Shown here: positions 10,530 through 18,227 of the stretch, piece after piece | Layout of the letters: each line of letters begins with the position of its first letter | How positions within the stretch are numbered: position 1 is the first letter of the stretch | The notes under the pieces: model-generated | Seen by the model: the letters and a program-made list of their open reading frames with translations, nothing else | Told to the model about the DNA's origin: nothing | Database searches by the model: none | Position numbers and translations under genes: made by a program | Assembly: GCA_022769185.1 (NCBI GenBank) | Contig: JALEKG010000036.1 | Coordinates: 1-64,000 of the forward strand | Direction: 5' to 3' | DNA length: 64,000 nucleotides | DNA from: Dorea sp. | GTDB lineage: Bacteria; Bacillota; Clostridia; Lachnospirales; Lachnospiraceae

Positions 10530-11405
10530 ATGAACATATCTGATTGGATTGAAAAGTATGGTGGTGGTCTATATTTTCCAGACATAAAAGTGACGGATAT
10601 TATTGAAGTTCTGATTCTTACTTTCCTTATCTATCAAGTTATGGTATGGATTAAAAATACAAAAGCGTGGATGCTGTTAAAAGGTATTATTGTGCTTGCT
10701 GTTTTTATTTTGATCGCAGCTATTTTTAACATGCATACGATACTGTATCTTGTAAAAAATTCAGTTACAGTCATGGCAACGGCGGCAATCGTCGTTTTTC
10801 AGCCTGAATTGCGTCGTGCCTTGGAAAAACTGGGAGAGAGGCAATTCTGGTCATCGGTTGTTCCGTTTGAAACAGGAAGAGAGTCCCGTTTTAGTGAAGA
10901 GACGAGAGAAGAAATGATCCGGGCCTGCTATGCAATGGGCAGAGTAAAAACGGGAGCATTGATTGTTGTTGAACAGGCAATTCGATTGAATGAATATGAA
11001 AGTACTGGAATCAAAATGGACTGTCTGGTATCCAGCCAGGTGTTGATTAATATATTTGAACATAATACACCGTTGCATGACGGAGCAATTATTGTGCGAG
11101 GAGACCGGATAGTATCAGCCACATGTTATTTACCATTGTCTGATAACATGGGGATTAGTAAAGATCTGGGCACAAGACACCGTGCGGCAGTAGGAATGAG
11201 CGAAGTCAGTGATGCATTAGTGATTGTAGTGTCAGAAGAAACAGGAGCAGTTTCCGTTGCACAAGGCGGACAGCTGGCACGAAATATTTCAGAAACTGAA
11301 TTGCGGGAAAAATTGTCGGATATTCAGCATAAGAAAACGGAAGCCAATAGAATAGTAGCATTTTGGAAAGGATGGCGTAAGCATGAGAGAAAAAATCACA
11401 AATAA
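10530..11405 (+). CDS. cdaA: Diadenylate cyclase CdaA
   Basis: Membrane-bound cyclase that joins two ATP into cyclic di-AMP, the messenger controlling potassium and osmolyte balance and wall integrity in Bacillota. The 291-residue product has three N-terminal transmembrane helices (about 20-100) and a DAC domain with the two catalytic motifs DGA (184-186) and RHR (216-218, in GTRHRAAVG). An upstream in-frame ATG at 10506 precedes the strong AAGGAGGTGG at 10511-10520, so the start is placed at 10530. It overlaps cdaR by 23 bases, the standard pairing; the third usual partner, glmM, is absent here. Confidence 0.96.
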   Translation: MNISDWIEKYGGGLYFPDIKVTDIIEVLILTFLIYQVMVWIKNTKAWMLLKGIIVLAVFILIAAIFNMHTILYLVKNSVTVMATAAIVVFQPELRRALEKLGERQFWSSVVPFETGRESRFSEETREEMIRACYAMGRVKTGALIVVEQAIRLNEYESTGIKMDCLVSSQVLINIFEHNTPLHDGAIIVRGDRIVSATCYLPLSDNMGISKDLGTRHRAAVGMSEVSDALVIVVSEETGAVSVAQGGQLARNISETELREKLSDIQHKKTEANRIVAFWKGWRKHERKNHK

Positions 11406-12648
11406 TCTCAGCCTCAAGATACTAGCCTTTCTTATAGCGGTATGTATGTGGCTTTTGGTTGTTAATATTGATGATCCGGTATCGGAAGAAATTTATTCTG
11501 GAATTCCTGTACAGGTAGTCCATGAAGAGGTCGTGACAGATAATAACAGTACGTATCAGATTGTGGATGATACGCAGGAAGTAAGTGTGACAGTTGTGGC
11601 CAAGCGTTCTGTTCTTGATAAGATTAAATCAGAAGATATCACGGCTGTTGCGGATATGAGAGAGCTTACACTTCGGACACAGGTCCCAATTGAAGTGAAA
11701 GTAGAGGGCTTTAAGTATGAGAAAGCCTATGCAACTCCGAGAAATCTTCAGGTGCAGATCGATGAAGAGGAAAAAAATAATTTTCCAATTACACCGACTA
11801 CAATCGGAACCGTGAGGGAAGGATATGTCATTGCTGAGTTAAATGCATTACCGCAGAAGGTTACATTGCGAGGACCTAAGAAAGTGATTGACAGTATCAG
11901 TAAAGTGATGGCAGAGGTAGATGTATCTGGTCTGTCAGAAAGTACAACGCTGGAAGCGAAGCTGGTGCTTTATGATGTGAACAATAATGTGGTTGACCAG
12001 ACTTTACTGGCAAATAACCTTGGTAAAGAAGGTGTCAGCGTATCGGTAGAATTGTTTCAGATAAAAGATGTTCCCATTAAGTTGGATACTTCGGAAGTAA
12101 GTGCTGCGGAAGGATATAAGATCGGAGACATAACCGTTGAACCTCAGAAGGTAAGTATCACTGGAGATGAAAGTACATTAAGCAAGATTTCGGAGATTGA
12201 TGTTCCGGCTGAAGCAATTAGTGTGTCTGATCTGACTCAAAAATATGAGAAGACCATTGATATATCCGAGTACCTTCCGGAAGGTGTTTCTCTGGTTGAA
12301 ACAAATGCAAGTAATGTTGTGATAACGATTGCTGTTGAGCAGCCGGGAACAAGAAGTTATGAAGTATCTATAAATTCGATTGTGGTAAATAATCTGTCTC
12401 CGGATCTTGAATTAAATTATGGATCAGTGGTGGATCTGGAAATACAAGTCAGAGGATCTAATGAAAAACTGGATTTGTTTTCGATTGCAAAAAAGGTAAG
12501 TATTGATTTGAAAAACTATACAGTTCCGGGGATTTACACTGTTCCGGTGACAGTAGAACTTCCTCGAGGATGTTCTTTGGTAAATGATGTAAGCGTAGAA
12601 GTTGTGTTAGAAAGAAAACAAGAAGAGAATAGTAAGCAGGAGGAGTAA
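11383..12648 (+). CDS. cdaR: CdaA regulator, YbbR-domain protein
   Basis: YbbR/CdaR protein that binds CdaA through its membrane anchor and modulates cyclic di-AMP production. The 421 residues have an N-terminal transmembrane helix (about 9-26, LKILAFLIAVCMWLLVVNI) and then an extracellular stretch of about four YbbR beta repeats; recurring marks are the VTLRGPKKVIDSI and VSITGDESTLSKI type strands near 165 and 265. The C terminus is charged (ERKQEENSKQEE). The start at 11383 lies inside the end of cdaA, so the two are translationally coupled. Confidence 0.93.
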   Translation: MREKITNNLSLKILAFLIAVCMWLLVVNIDDPVSEEIYSGIPVQVVHEEVVTDNNSTYQIVDDTQEVSVTVVAKRSVLDKIKSEDITAVADMRELTLRTQVPIEVKVEGFKYEKAYATPRNLQVQIDEEEKNNFPITPTTIGTVREGYVIAELNALPQKVTLRGPKKVIDSISKVMAEVDVSGLSESTTLEAKLVLYDVNNNVVDQTLLANNLGKEGVSVSVELFQIKDVPIKLDTSEVSAAEGYKIGDITVEPQKVSITGDESTLSKISEIDVPAEAISVSDLTQKYEKTIDISEYLPEGVSLVETNASNVVITIAVEQPGTRSYEVSINSIVVNNLSPDLELNYGSVVDLEIQVRGSNEKLDLFSIAKKVSIDLKNYTVPGIYTVPVTVELPRGCSLVNDVSVEVVLERKQEENSKQEE

Positions 12649-12661
12649 AACGGAGAAAATT

Positions 12662-12928
12662 ATGGTTAAGCAAAAAGTAGTAATTACCAATCCTACCGGG
12701 CTGCACTTAAGACCGGCAGGTATCTTCTGTAATATGGCCAGTCGATATGACTGTAGAATAACATTTATGTATGACGAAGGTACGATTGCTAATGCAAAAA
12801 GCGTTCTGAGCGTTTTGGGGGCATGTATCAAGGCAGGCGACGAAATAGAAATCCAGTGCGACGGAGAAGGCGAAGAAGAAGCGTTGGCTGCTATGGTGAA
12901 AGTTGTAGAAGATGGATTGGGTGAATAG
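12662..12928 (+). CDS. HPr family phosphocarrier protein
   Basis: Histidine-containing phosphocarrier of the PTS family: it passes phosphate from enzyme I to sugar-specific EIIA proteins, or acts in carbon catabolite control when phosphorylated on serine. The 88 residues carry the active-site motif TGLHLRPAG with His15, and NAKSVLSVLG, where Ser47 corresponds to the HPr kinase site of classical HPr. The segment after the serine (VLSVLGACIKAG) departs from the classical IMGVMSL, so this may be a paralogue (Crh-like or specialised) rather than the main PTS HPr. It follows cdaR by 13 bases with GGAG upstream and is closed by a terminator. Confidence 0.9.
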   Translation: MVKQKVVITNPTGLHLRPAGIFCNMASRYDCRITFMYDEGTIANAKSVLSVLGACIKAGDEIEIQCDGEGEEEALAAMVKVVEDGLGE

Positions 12929-13117
12929 AAAACAGGTAAATCAGGAACGGAATGAGAATTTTGTTCCTGATTTTTATGAAGATATTGAAGCAGACGATGT
13001 TTGGAAAGTGTATACTGCTTATATCAATCCTGGGACGCAACCCTTTTTTCATATGTACAGACTTTAACAGAAAGATTCGGAGTGGAGATAGAAAAGAAGG
13101 AATTGGAAAAAATCTGA
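12912..13117 (+). pseudogene. Possible small ORF with a -1 frameshift at a T6 run
   Basis: An ATG at 12912, overlapping the HPr end, opens a frame that reads NENFVPDFYEDIEADDVWKV and stops at 13065-13067. At the T6 run 13044-13049 the -1 frame continues smoothly as SYVQTLTERFGVEIEKKELE and stops at 13115-13117, so one extra T would give a single protein of about 69 residues. The composition looks protein-like, but I do not recognise a family, and the hairpin at 12938-12973 lies inside it. It could be a decayed gene, a sequencing error in the homopolymer, or chance. Confidence 0.35.
12938..12975 (+). terminator. Intrinsic terminator after the cdaA-cdaR-HPr operon
   Basis: A perfect 11-base inverted repeat (AAATCAGGAAC at 12938-12948, GTTCCTGATTT at 12963-12973) with a 14-base loop ends in a T-run. 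It starts ten bases after the HPr stop codon. Confidence 0.75.
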
Positions 13118-13132
13118 AATAGAGTCTGTTGG

Positions 13133-13161
13133 TTGCATTTTAAGATGTCTTAGGTTATAAT
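13133..13161 (+). promoter_or_regulatory. Promoter of the ChW cell-wall enzyme genes
   Basis: TTGCAT (13133-13138) and a perfect TATAAT (13156-13161) are separated by 17 bases. Transcription would begin near 13168, giving a leader of about 198 bases before the glucosaminidase start, long enough to hold the structures described next. Confidence 0.65.
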
Positions 13162-13235
13162 TTAAAAAGTAGTTTGTTAATTAAACAGAGTGCATATCTG
13201 GATTAGTCGTTTTAATTAATAGATTATATAATTGT

Positions 13236-13275
13236 AAAAGGATATGAAGAGTAATCTTGATATCCTTTTGTTTTT
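13236..13275 (+). terminator. Terminator-like hairpin in the leader before the glucosaminidase gene
   Basis: A perfect 10-base inverted repeat (AAAAGGATAT at 13236-13245, ATATCCTTTT at 13260-13269) is followed by G and five T. It lies downstream of the promoter and about 90 bases before the gene, so it can act as an attenuator, or as the end of a short independent RNA of about 108 bases (13168-13275). Confidence 0.5.
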
Positions 13276-13276
13276 A

Positions 13277-13359
13277 CAAGAGTGACAGGTGGTGTCCTTG
13301 AATAAAACATTTTGGGGAATGTTGCAATCCATTAGAGAATAAGTTGGCAACCAAGGAGG
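13277..13359 (+). promoter_or_regulatory. Possible switchable leader sequestering the Shine-Dalgarno site
   Basis: CAAG (13277-13280) and CTTG (13297-13300) can close a local hairpin that also pairs GACA with TGTC. The same arm, TCCTTG (13295-13300), is a perfect complement of CAAGGA (13352-13357) within the ribosome binding site CAAGGAGG. GTTGC (13321-13325) and GCAAC (13347-13351) could form a further stem between them. Two mutually exclusive folds would expose or hide the site. I matched it to no known riboswitch class; this is a by-eye prediction. Confidence 0.3.
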
Positions 13360-13365
13360 AATGAT

Positions 13366-15795
13366 ATGAAGAAAAAAACGATATTAACACTGATTTCTTG
13401 TTTTTGTATCTGTGGTTTATTGTCAACAGAACTGTCTGTTATGGCTGCTGGGATGGACGAAAATCTAAAATCAGACAGTTTGGCAACGGAAAAAACATCG
13501 GGAATCTTGGAATATTCTATGGAAGGTGTAGAAATACGAAGCATGGACGAAGAAGGTAACGTCTTTGTGGTAGAAAATCAGGGAGATGGTGTTGTACAGG
13601 AGGGAAAAGCAAGGGCGGCCTCCTCTTCCACAAAGATTGTAAATTTTAGAGCAGATTCTTCTGGTAATTCTGTTACATCAACGACAGAATATGAAGAGTA
13701 TGGAACGGGAGCTATAGGGTATACATATGGAGGCAGTGGAGCTGATGCTGCTTATCTCGGCACCGAAAATGGAAAGGTTAAATTTATGCTGAGCGGTGTG
13801 ATTGGACTTGTGGATTCTTCTAAGGTCCAAGTGGTTAGCATGAGTAATGTAAAAAGTTATAGCTGTTATTATGCTGATGGAGAAAACCTGATTCATCGAA
13901 TTGCCATGGATATGACAACTTCAGGCTGGGGAGGATCCATCAATGTAGGACCTCAGCAGTCTTATATGACTAGTGATACAACTTATTATAGTTATGATGG
14001 TCATTATTTCTATACTGATTATGAAATGATGTTAACAGATTATAAGAATGATACAAGAAAGAATTCTATTAATCCGAGTCAGCCATATTATAATTACTTT
14101 CAGTTTTTACCTTTCCGAGGAAAGTCTAATTACTCTGAGAGTGAAATGAAATCTATGGTAAATACGAAAGCCTCCAGTGAATCAAAGATGTATAATACAG
14201 GAGATGTATTTGTAAAAAATCAGAATACATATGGTACGAATGCTCTTTTGATGATTGGAATTGCTGCAAATGAGAGTGGATGGGGGACAAGTTCCATAGC
14301 GAAAGAAAAGAATAATATTTTCGGAATTAATGCGGTAGACTCCTCACCTGGAAGTAGTGCAAATGCTTTTTCAGACGTGAATACCTGTATTAAAGATTTT
14401 TCGGAAACCTATCTTTCTAAAAGGTATCTCAGACCAGGATATGATTATTATAATGGTGGTTATGTCGGAGATAAAGCCAGTGGAATTAATGTAAGATACG
14501 CATCCGATCCTTATTGGGGAGAAAAAGCGGCTGCAATTGCATGGTCACTGGATGGTAATAGTGGAAAGAAAGATCAATATAATTATACAATCGGGATTAA
14601 GGATACCGTTGCAAATGGGCATAAGGAACTTAATGTTCGGAATGAAGCGAACACTTCCTGTACAGTGTTATATACAACAGGAACGGTATCAAATTATGCA
14701 TTTTTGATATTAGGGGAATCTGGAAGTTTTTATAAGGTTCAAAGTGACCCTGTTTTGTCAAGTGGGCGGACAGGCATTAATAAAGACTCTGGTACATATG
14801 ACAGTTCTTCAATGTATGCATATGCAAGTAAAGAATATATTTCGATAGTATCAAACGGAATGTCGAGTTCTCCTTCGGAAGAAAAAAAGGTGGGAATATC
14901 ATATTGTACACATGTACAGGGATCTGGTTGGCAGGGCTATGTATCTAATGGAACAACATCTGGAACAACTGGATCGGCAAAACGTCTGGAAGCAATTAAG
15001 GTTAAGCTGGATAATCCAGAATATACAGGAAGTGTTCAATACCGGGCGCACGTGCAGACATATGGCTGGCTGGACTGGGTGAAAGATGATGAAGAGTGCG
15101 GAACGACGGGAGAGTCGAAACGTATGGAGGCAATACAAATTCAGCTGACTGGAGAGATAGCAGAATATTATGACATTTATTATCGGGCACACGTGCAGAC
15201 GTATGGCTGGTTGGATTGGGCAAAGAATGGAGAAATAGCGGGAACTACAGATGCTTCGAAACGTATGGAAGCAATAGAGATAAAACTTGTAAAGAAAGGC
15301 GGAGCAGCGCCTGGGAAAACAACGAGTGCGTATGTGCAGCCATTAGTTCAATACCGGACACATGTACAGACATATGGCTGGCAGGATTATGTTATGGGAG
15401 GCGGATATAGCGGTACCACTGGAGAATCTAAGCGTCTGGAAGCAATTCAGATTGGTTTGATTAATCAGAAGTATTCAGGTGATATTGAGTATCGGGTTCA
15501 TGTGCAAAGCTATGGTTGGATGAATTGGAACATCGGGGGAAGAGTAGCTGGAACGACAGGAGAATCTAAGAGACTGGAAGCAATACAGATAAAGCTGACA
15601 GGCATCATGGCTGAGAAATATGATATTTATTATCGAGTGCATTCGCAGACATATGGTTGGCTTGGATGGGCGAAAAATGGAGAGTCTGCCGGTACGGAAG
15701 GGCTGGCTAAACGTTTAGAATCTATTCAGATTGTACTGGTTGCAAAAGAAGGAGCAGCACCTGGAAGTACAGAGAATGCTTGTGTAACAGAATAA
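13366..15795 (+). CDS. Secreted glucosaminidase-type peptidoglycan hydrolase with six ChW repeats
   Basis: Cell-wall hydrolase predicted to cleave N-acetylglucosaminyl bonds of peptidoglycan. The 809 residues contain a signal peptide (1-27, cleavage near VMAAG); an N-terminal region without a recognised domain (about 30-270); a FlgJ/LytG-like glucosaminidase domain (about 275-410) with the expected catalytic Glu303 in ANESGWGTSS and the family segment NNIFGINA; an SH3-like stretch (about 415-500, LNVRNEANTSCTVLYTTG); and six ChW repeats (about 509-805) in two triads. AAGGAGG lies six bases before the start. First of four ChW genes in a row; export is expected, with wall attachment through the repeats. 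It is preceded by its own promoter and a structured leader. Confidence 0.88.
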   Translation: MKKKTILTLISCFCICGLLSTELSVMAAGMDENLKSDSLATEKTSGILEYSMEGVEIRSMDEEGNVFVVENQGDGVVQEGKARAASSSTKIVNFRADSSGNSVTSTTEYEEYGTGAIGYTYGGSGADAAYLGTENGKVKFMLSGVIGLVDSSKVQVVSMSNVKSYSCYYADGENLIHRIAMDMTTSGWGGSINVGPQQSYMTSDTTYYSYDGHYFYTDYEMMLTDYKNDTRKNSINPSQPYYNYFQFLPFRGKSNYSESEMKSMVNTKASSESKMYNTGDVFVKNQNTYGTNALLMIGIAANESGWGTSSIAKEKNNIFGINAVDSSPGSSANAFSDVNTCIKDFSETYLSKRYLRPGYDYYNGGYVGDKASGINVRYASDPYWGEKAAAIAWSLDGNSGKKDQYNYTIGIKDTVANGHKELNVRNEANTSCTVLYTTGTVSNYAFLILGESGSFYKVQSDPVLSSGRTGINKDSGTYDSSSMYAYASKEYISIVSNGMSSSPSEEKKVGISYCTHVQGSGWQGYVSNGTTSGTTGSAKRLEAIKVKLDNPEYTGSVQYRAHVQTYGWLDWVKDDEECGTTGESKRMEAIQIQLTGEIAEYYDIYYRAHVQTYGWLDWAKNGEIAGTTDASKRMEAIEIKLVKKGGAAPGKTTSAYVQPLVQYRTHVQTYGWQDYVMGGGYSGTTGESKRLEAIQIGLINQKYSGDIEYRVHVQSYGWMNWNIGGRVAGTTGESKRLEAIQIKLTGIMAEKYDIYYRVHSQTYGWLGWAKNGESAGTEGLAKRLESIQIVLVAKEGAAPGSTENACVTE
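14890..15780 (+). repeat. Six ChW repeats (two triads) in the glucosaminidase
   Basis: Six units of about 50 codons share a core of Y-x-x-H-V-Q-x-Y-G-W, then A-G-T-x-G-x-x-K-R-L-E-A-I-x-I. The order is A-B-C-A-B-C: each B unit ends with a run like LTGxxAExYD, and each C unit begins IYYR and ends with a Gly-Ala-Pro-Gly linker. They match the clostridial hydrophobic W family. Confidence 0.85.
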
Positions 15796-15825
15796 ATTAT
15801 GAAAGATTTGAAAAAGGAATAAAAA

Positions 15826-18165
15826 ATGAGAAGAAAACTATCAATTATACTATGTGTGACTCTTTTGGCGTCAAATATCAGCGTAGCAAAGATTACTAGT
15901 TATGCTGCAGAAACGCAAGATGTGAAAGTGGAGGAAGATACTCTAGAAGAGACTCAGAAAGAAACAACTGAAGATGCCGAAATTGCGGATTTAGAGGAAA
16001 AGAATGCGACGAGTGAAACAGATGATTTAAAAGCTGAAAGAGGTTTTCATGCCAATAGTTGGAGATTTTCTGATGGTAAATTAGTTACTTCCCAGGCGAG
16101 TAAAGCAAGGGCTGGAAGTGCGGATGCATGGAATAAAGTTAACGGAAAGTATGTGAATAGTCGTGGCGAAGTTATTGAAGGTGCAGAAAAGAAGGGAATT
16201 GATGTCAGTCAATGGCAGGGGAAGATTAACTGGGAAAAAGTGAAAGCAGATGGAATAGAATTTGCGCTTATCCGTTGTGGATATGGAATGGATCAGACAG
16301 ATCAGGATGACGAAAATTGGGAGTATAATGTGTCGGAATGCGAACGGTTGGGAATTCCCTATGGTGTATATATTTATTCCTATGCTACAACTACAGAGCG
16401 GGCATCGAGCGAAGCCTCACATGTGCTCAGATTATTAGAGGGACATACTCCGACATATCCTGTATATATTGATATGGAAGATAATTCTACTCAAAATTTA
16501 GGAGAAACCTTATTAGGGAATATTGCAAAGACATTTTGTGATAAGATAGCTGCGTCAGGCTATTGTCCTGGAGTATATGCTAATCTGAACTGGTGGAATA
16601 ATTATTTGACAAGTTCTGCCTTTTCAAACAACTCATGGTCAAAATGGGTGGCGCAATATAATTATCAATGTGATTATCAGTCCAGTTATGATATATGGCA
16701 GTGTACCGATAGTGGAAGTGTTGATGGTATTGAAGGAAATGTTGATCTGGATTTCTGGATGGGGGAATCGCCAGAAAATACTTCCGTTGAAGTTGAGGAT
16801 TCTAATATCATCACGTATTCTTCTTATATGCAGACTTATGGTTGGCTGGAAGAAGTAAATAATGGTTATATAAGTGGAAAAACTGGATTGTCAAAGCGTC
16901 TTGAGGCATTTAAGATTAATATTGGAGATGGATACGGAGATTTAGGAGTAAAGTATTGTAGTTTAGTTCAGGATAGTGGTTGGCAGGATTATGTATCTGA
17001 AGGGGAAGAATCTGGGACAACGGGAAAATCGAAGGCAATTCAGGCAATTAGAATGGAGCTTACTGGTACCGAAGCTGACCAGTATGATATTTATTATCGG
17101 GTACATGCTCAGAGTTATGGATGGCTTGACTGGTCAATGAATGGAGAACCAGCTGGAACGAATGGTTATGATAAGCGTCTGGAAGCAATTCAGATTGCTG
17201 TTGTAAAAAAAGGAACAGAAGCTCCTGGAGAAATGGAAAAGCCGTATGTTACGAAAGAATTAGAAGTTAAATATGCATCATATATATCTGGTGAAGACTG
17301 GCAGGAGGCTGTAGTAAATGGAGACACCAGTGGTACAACTGGGCGTTCCAAGGCAATAGAAGGTATAAAAATCCAGGTGGATGGTACATTATATACCGGA
17401 ACAGTGAAATATCAGACTTATGTACAGAACTATGGATGGCTTGATGAAGTGAATGGATATGAAGCTTGTGGTCTTCCTGGGCAGGGAAAACGAATGGAGG
17501 CAATTAAGATAGGGCTGTCAGGAGATATGGCAAACAAATATGACATTTATTATCGGGTACATGCTCAGAGTTATGGATGGCTTGACTGGTCAATGAATGG
17601 AAAACCGGCTGGAACGAATGGTTATGATAAGCGTCTGGAAGCAATTCAGATTGTCCTGGTAGAAAAAAATGGATCTGCCCCGGGAAGTACAGAAAATGCT
17701 TACATACAATCCAAAATTTCTTATTCCACACACGTGCAGTCTGATGGTTGGCAGTCAGCGGTCTATGAAGGAGAAGTTGGTGGGACAGAAGGAAAGGCAA
17801 AACGCTTGGAAGCGATTAAGATATTATTACAAGGACCTGCATCTGAGGAAGATATAACATATAGTGTGCATGTACAGTCTTATGGCTGGATGGATGAAGT
17901 CAATGGCGGAGAAATCGCAGGAACTACAGGAGAAGCAAAACGATTGGAGGCAATTAAGATAGGGCTGTCAGGAGATATGGCAAACAAATATGACATTTAT
18001 TATCGGGTACATGCACAAACTTACGGCTGGATGGACTGGGCTAAAAATGGAGAACCGGCCGGGACGGAAGGCCTTTCGAAGCGATTGGAGGCAATTCAGA
18101 TTGTTTTAGTGGAAAAACATGGAGCAGCACCGGGAAATACGGATAAAGCTTTTATAAAGAAATAG
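15826..18165 (+). CDS. Secreted GH25 lysozyme with nine ChW repeats
   Basis: Predicted N-acetylmuramidase. The 779 residues start with a signal peptide (1-28, cut near TSYAAE), then an acidic Glu/Thr-rich linker (about 30-65), a spacer, and a GH25 domain (about 122-310). The domain shows the hallmark GIDVSQWQGKINW with Asp126, the pair Asp216/Glu218 in YIDMEDN that supplies the catalytic acidic groups, and the terminal NVDLDFW. Nine ChW repeats in three triads follow (about 328-776). It lies 30 bases after the glucosaminidase gene with AAAAGGAAT before the start, so it is probably in the same operon. Near-identical DNA in the repeats shows recent internal duplication. Confidence 0.92.
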   Translation: MRRKLSIILCVTLLASNISVAKITSYAAETQDVKVEEDTLEETQKETTEDAEIADLEEKNATSETDDLKAERGFHANSWRFSDGKLVTSQASKARAGSADAWNKVNGKYVNSRGEVIEGAEKKGIDVSQWQGKINWEKVKADGIEFALIRCGYGMDQTDQDDENWEYNVSECERLGIPYGVYIYSYATTTERASSEASHVLRLLEGHTPTYPVYIDMEDNSTQNLGETLLGNIAKTFCDKIAASGYCPGVYANLNWWNNYLTSSAFSNNSWSKWVAQYNYQCDYQSSYDIWQCTDSGSVDGIEGNVDLDFWMGESPENTSVEVEDSNIITYSSYMQTYGWLEEVNNGYISGKTGLSKRLEAFKINIGDGYGDLGVKYCSLVQDSGWQDYVSEGEESGTTGKSKAIQAIRMELTGTEADQYDIYYRVHAQSYGWLDWSMNGEPAGTNGYDKRLEAIQIAVVKKGTEAPGEMEKPYVTKELEVKYASYISGEDWQEAVVNGDTSGTTGRSKAIEGIKIQVDGTLYTGTVKYQTYVQNYGWLDEVNGYEACGLPGQGKRMEAIKIGLSGDMANKYDIYYRVHAQSYGWLDWSMNGKPAGTNGYDKRLEAIQIVLVEKNGSAPGSTENAYIQSKISYSTHVQSDGWQSAVYEGEVGGTEGKAKRLEAIKILLQGPASEEDITYSVHVQSYGWMDEVNGGEIAGTTGEAKRLEAIKIGLSGDMANKYDIYYRVHAQTYGWMDWAKNGEPAGTEGLSKRLEAIQIVLVEKHGAAPGNTDKAFIKK
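16807..18153 (+). repeat. Nine ChW repeats (three triads) in the GH25 lysozyme
   Basis: Nine units in the order A-B-C three times. The A units are the most divergent (one reads YASYISGEDW, lacking the Tyr-Gly before Trp); the C units all start IYYRVHAQ and are nearly identical. Confidence 0.85.
17495..18014 (+). repeat. Long perfect DNA direct repeats within the lysozyme ChW region
   Basis: A 70-base stretch at 17495-17564 recurs without mismatch at 17945-18014, exactly 450 bases (three 50-codon units) later. A second perfect pair of 57 bases lies at 17089-17145 and 17545-17601, 456 bases apart. Synonymous drift has not yet separated the copies, which points to recent duplication or gene conversion of whole triads. 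Confidence 0.9.
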
Positions 18166-18169
18166 GAAG

Positions 18170-18199
18170 AAGACCGATGTTCGATGTAATATCGGTCTT
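18170..18199 (+). other. Inverted repeat between the lysozyme and rhamnosidase genes
   Basis: AAGACCGAT (18170-18178) and ATCGGTCTT (18191-18199) form a perfect 9-base stem with a 12-base loop and no T-run. It includes the upstream in-frame ATG at 18177, which supports translation starting at 18228. It may tune expression or mRNA stability between the two genes. Confidence 0.4.
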
Positions 18200-18227
18200 A
18201 AATCATAGAATTGGAAGAAGATTTAGT

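Noticed and set aside
13160..13365. A ydaO-type cyclic di-AMP riboswitch, which often precedes wall hydrolase genes
   Set aside because: The conserved sequence blocks of that class were not found; only generic hairpins are visible.
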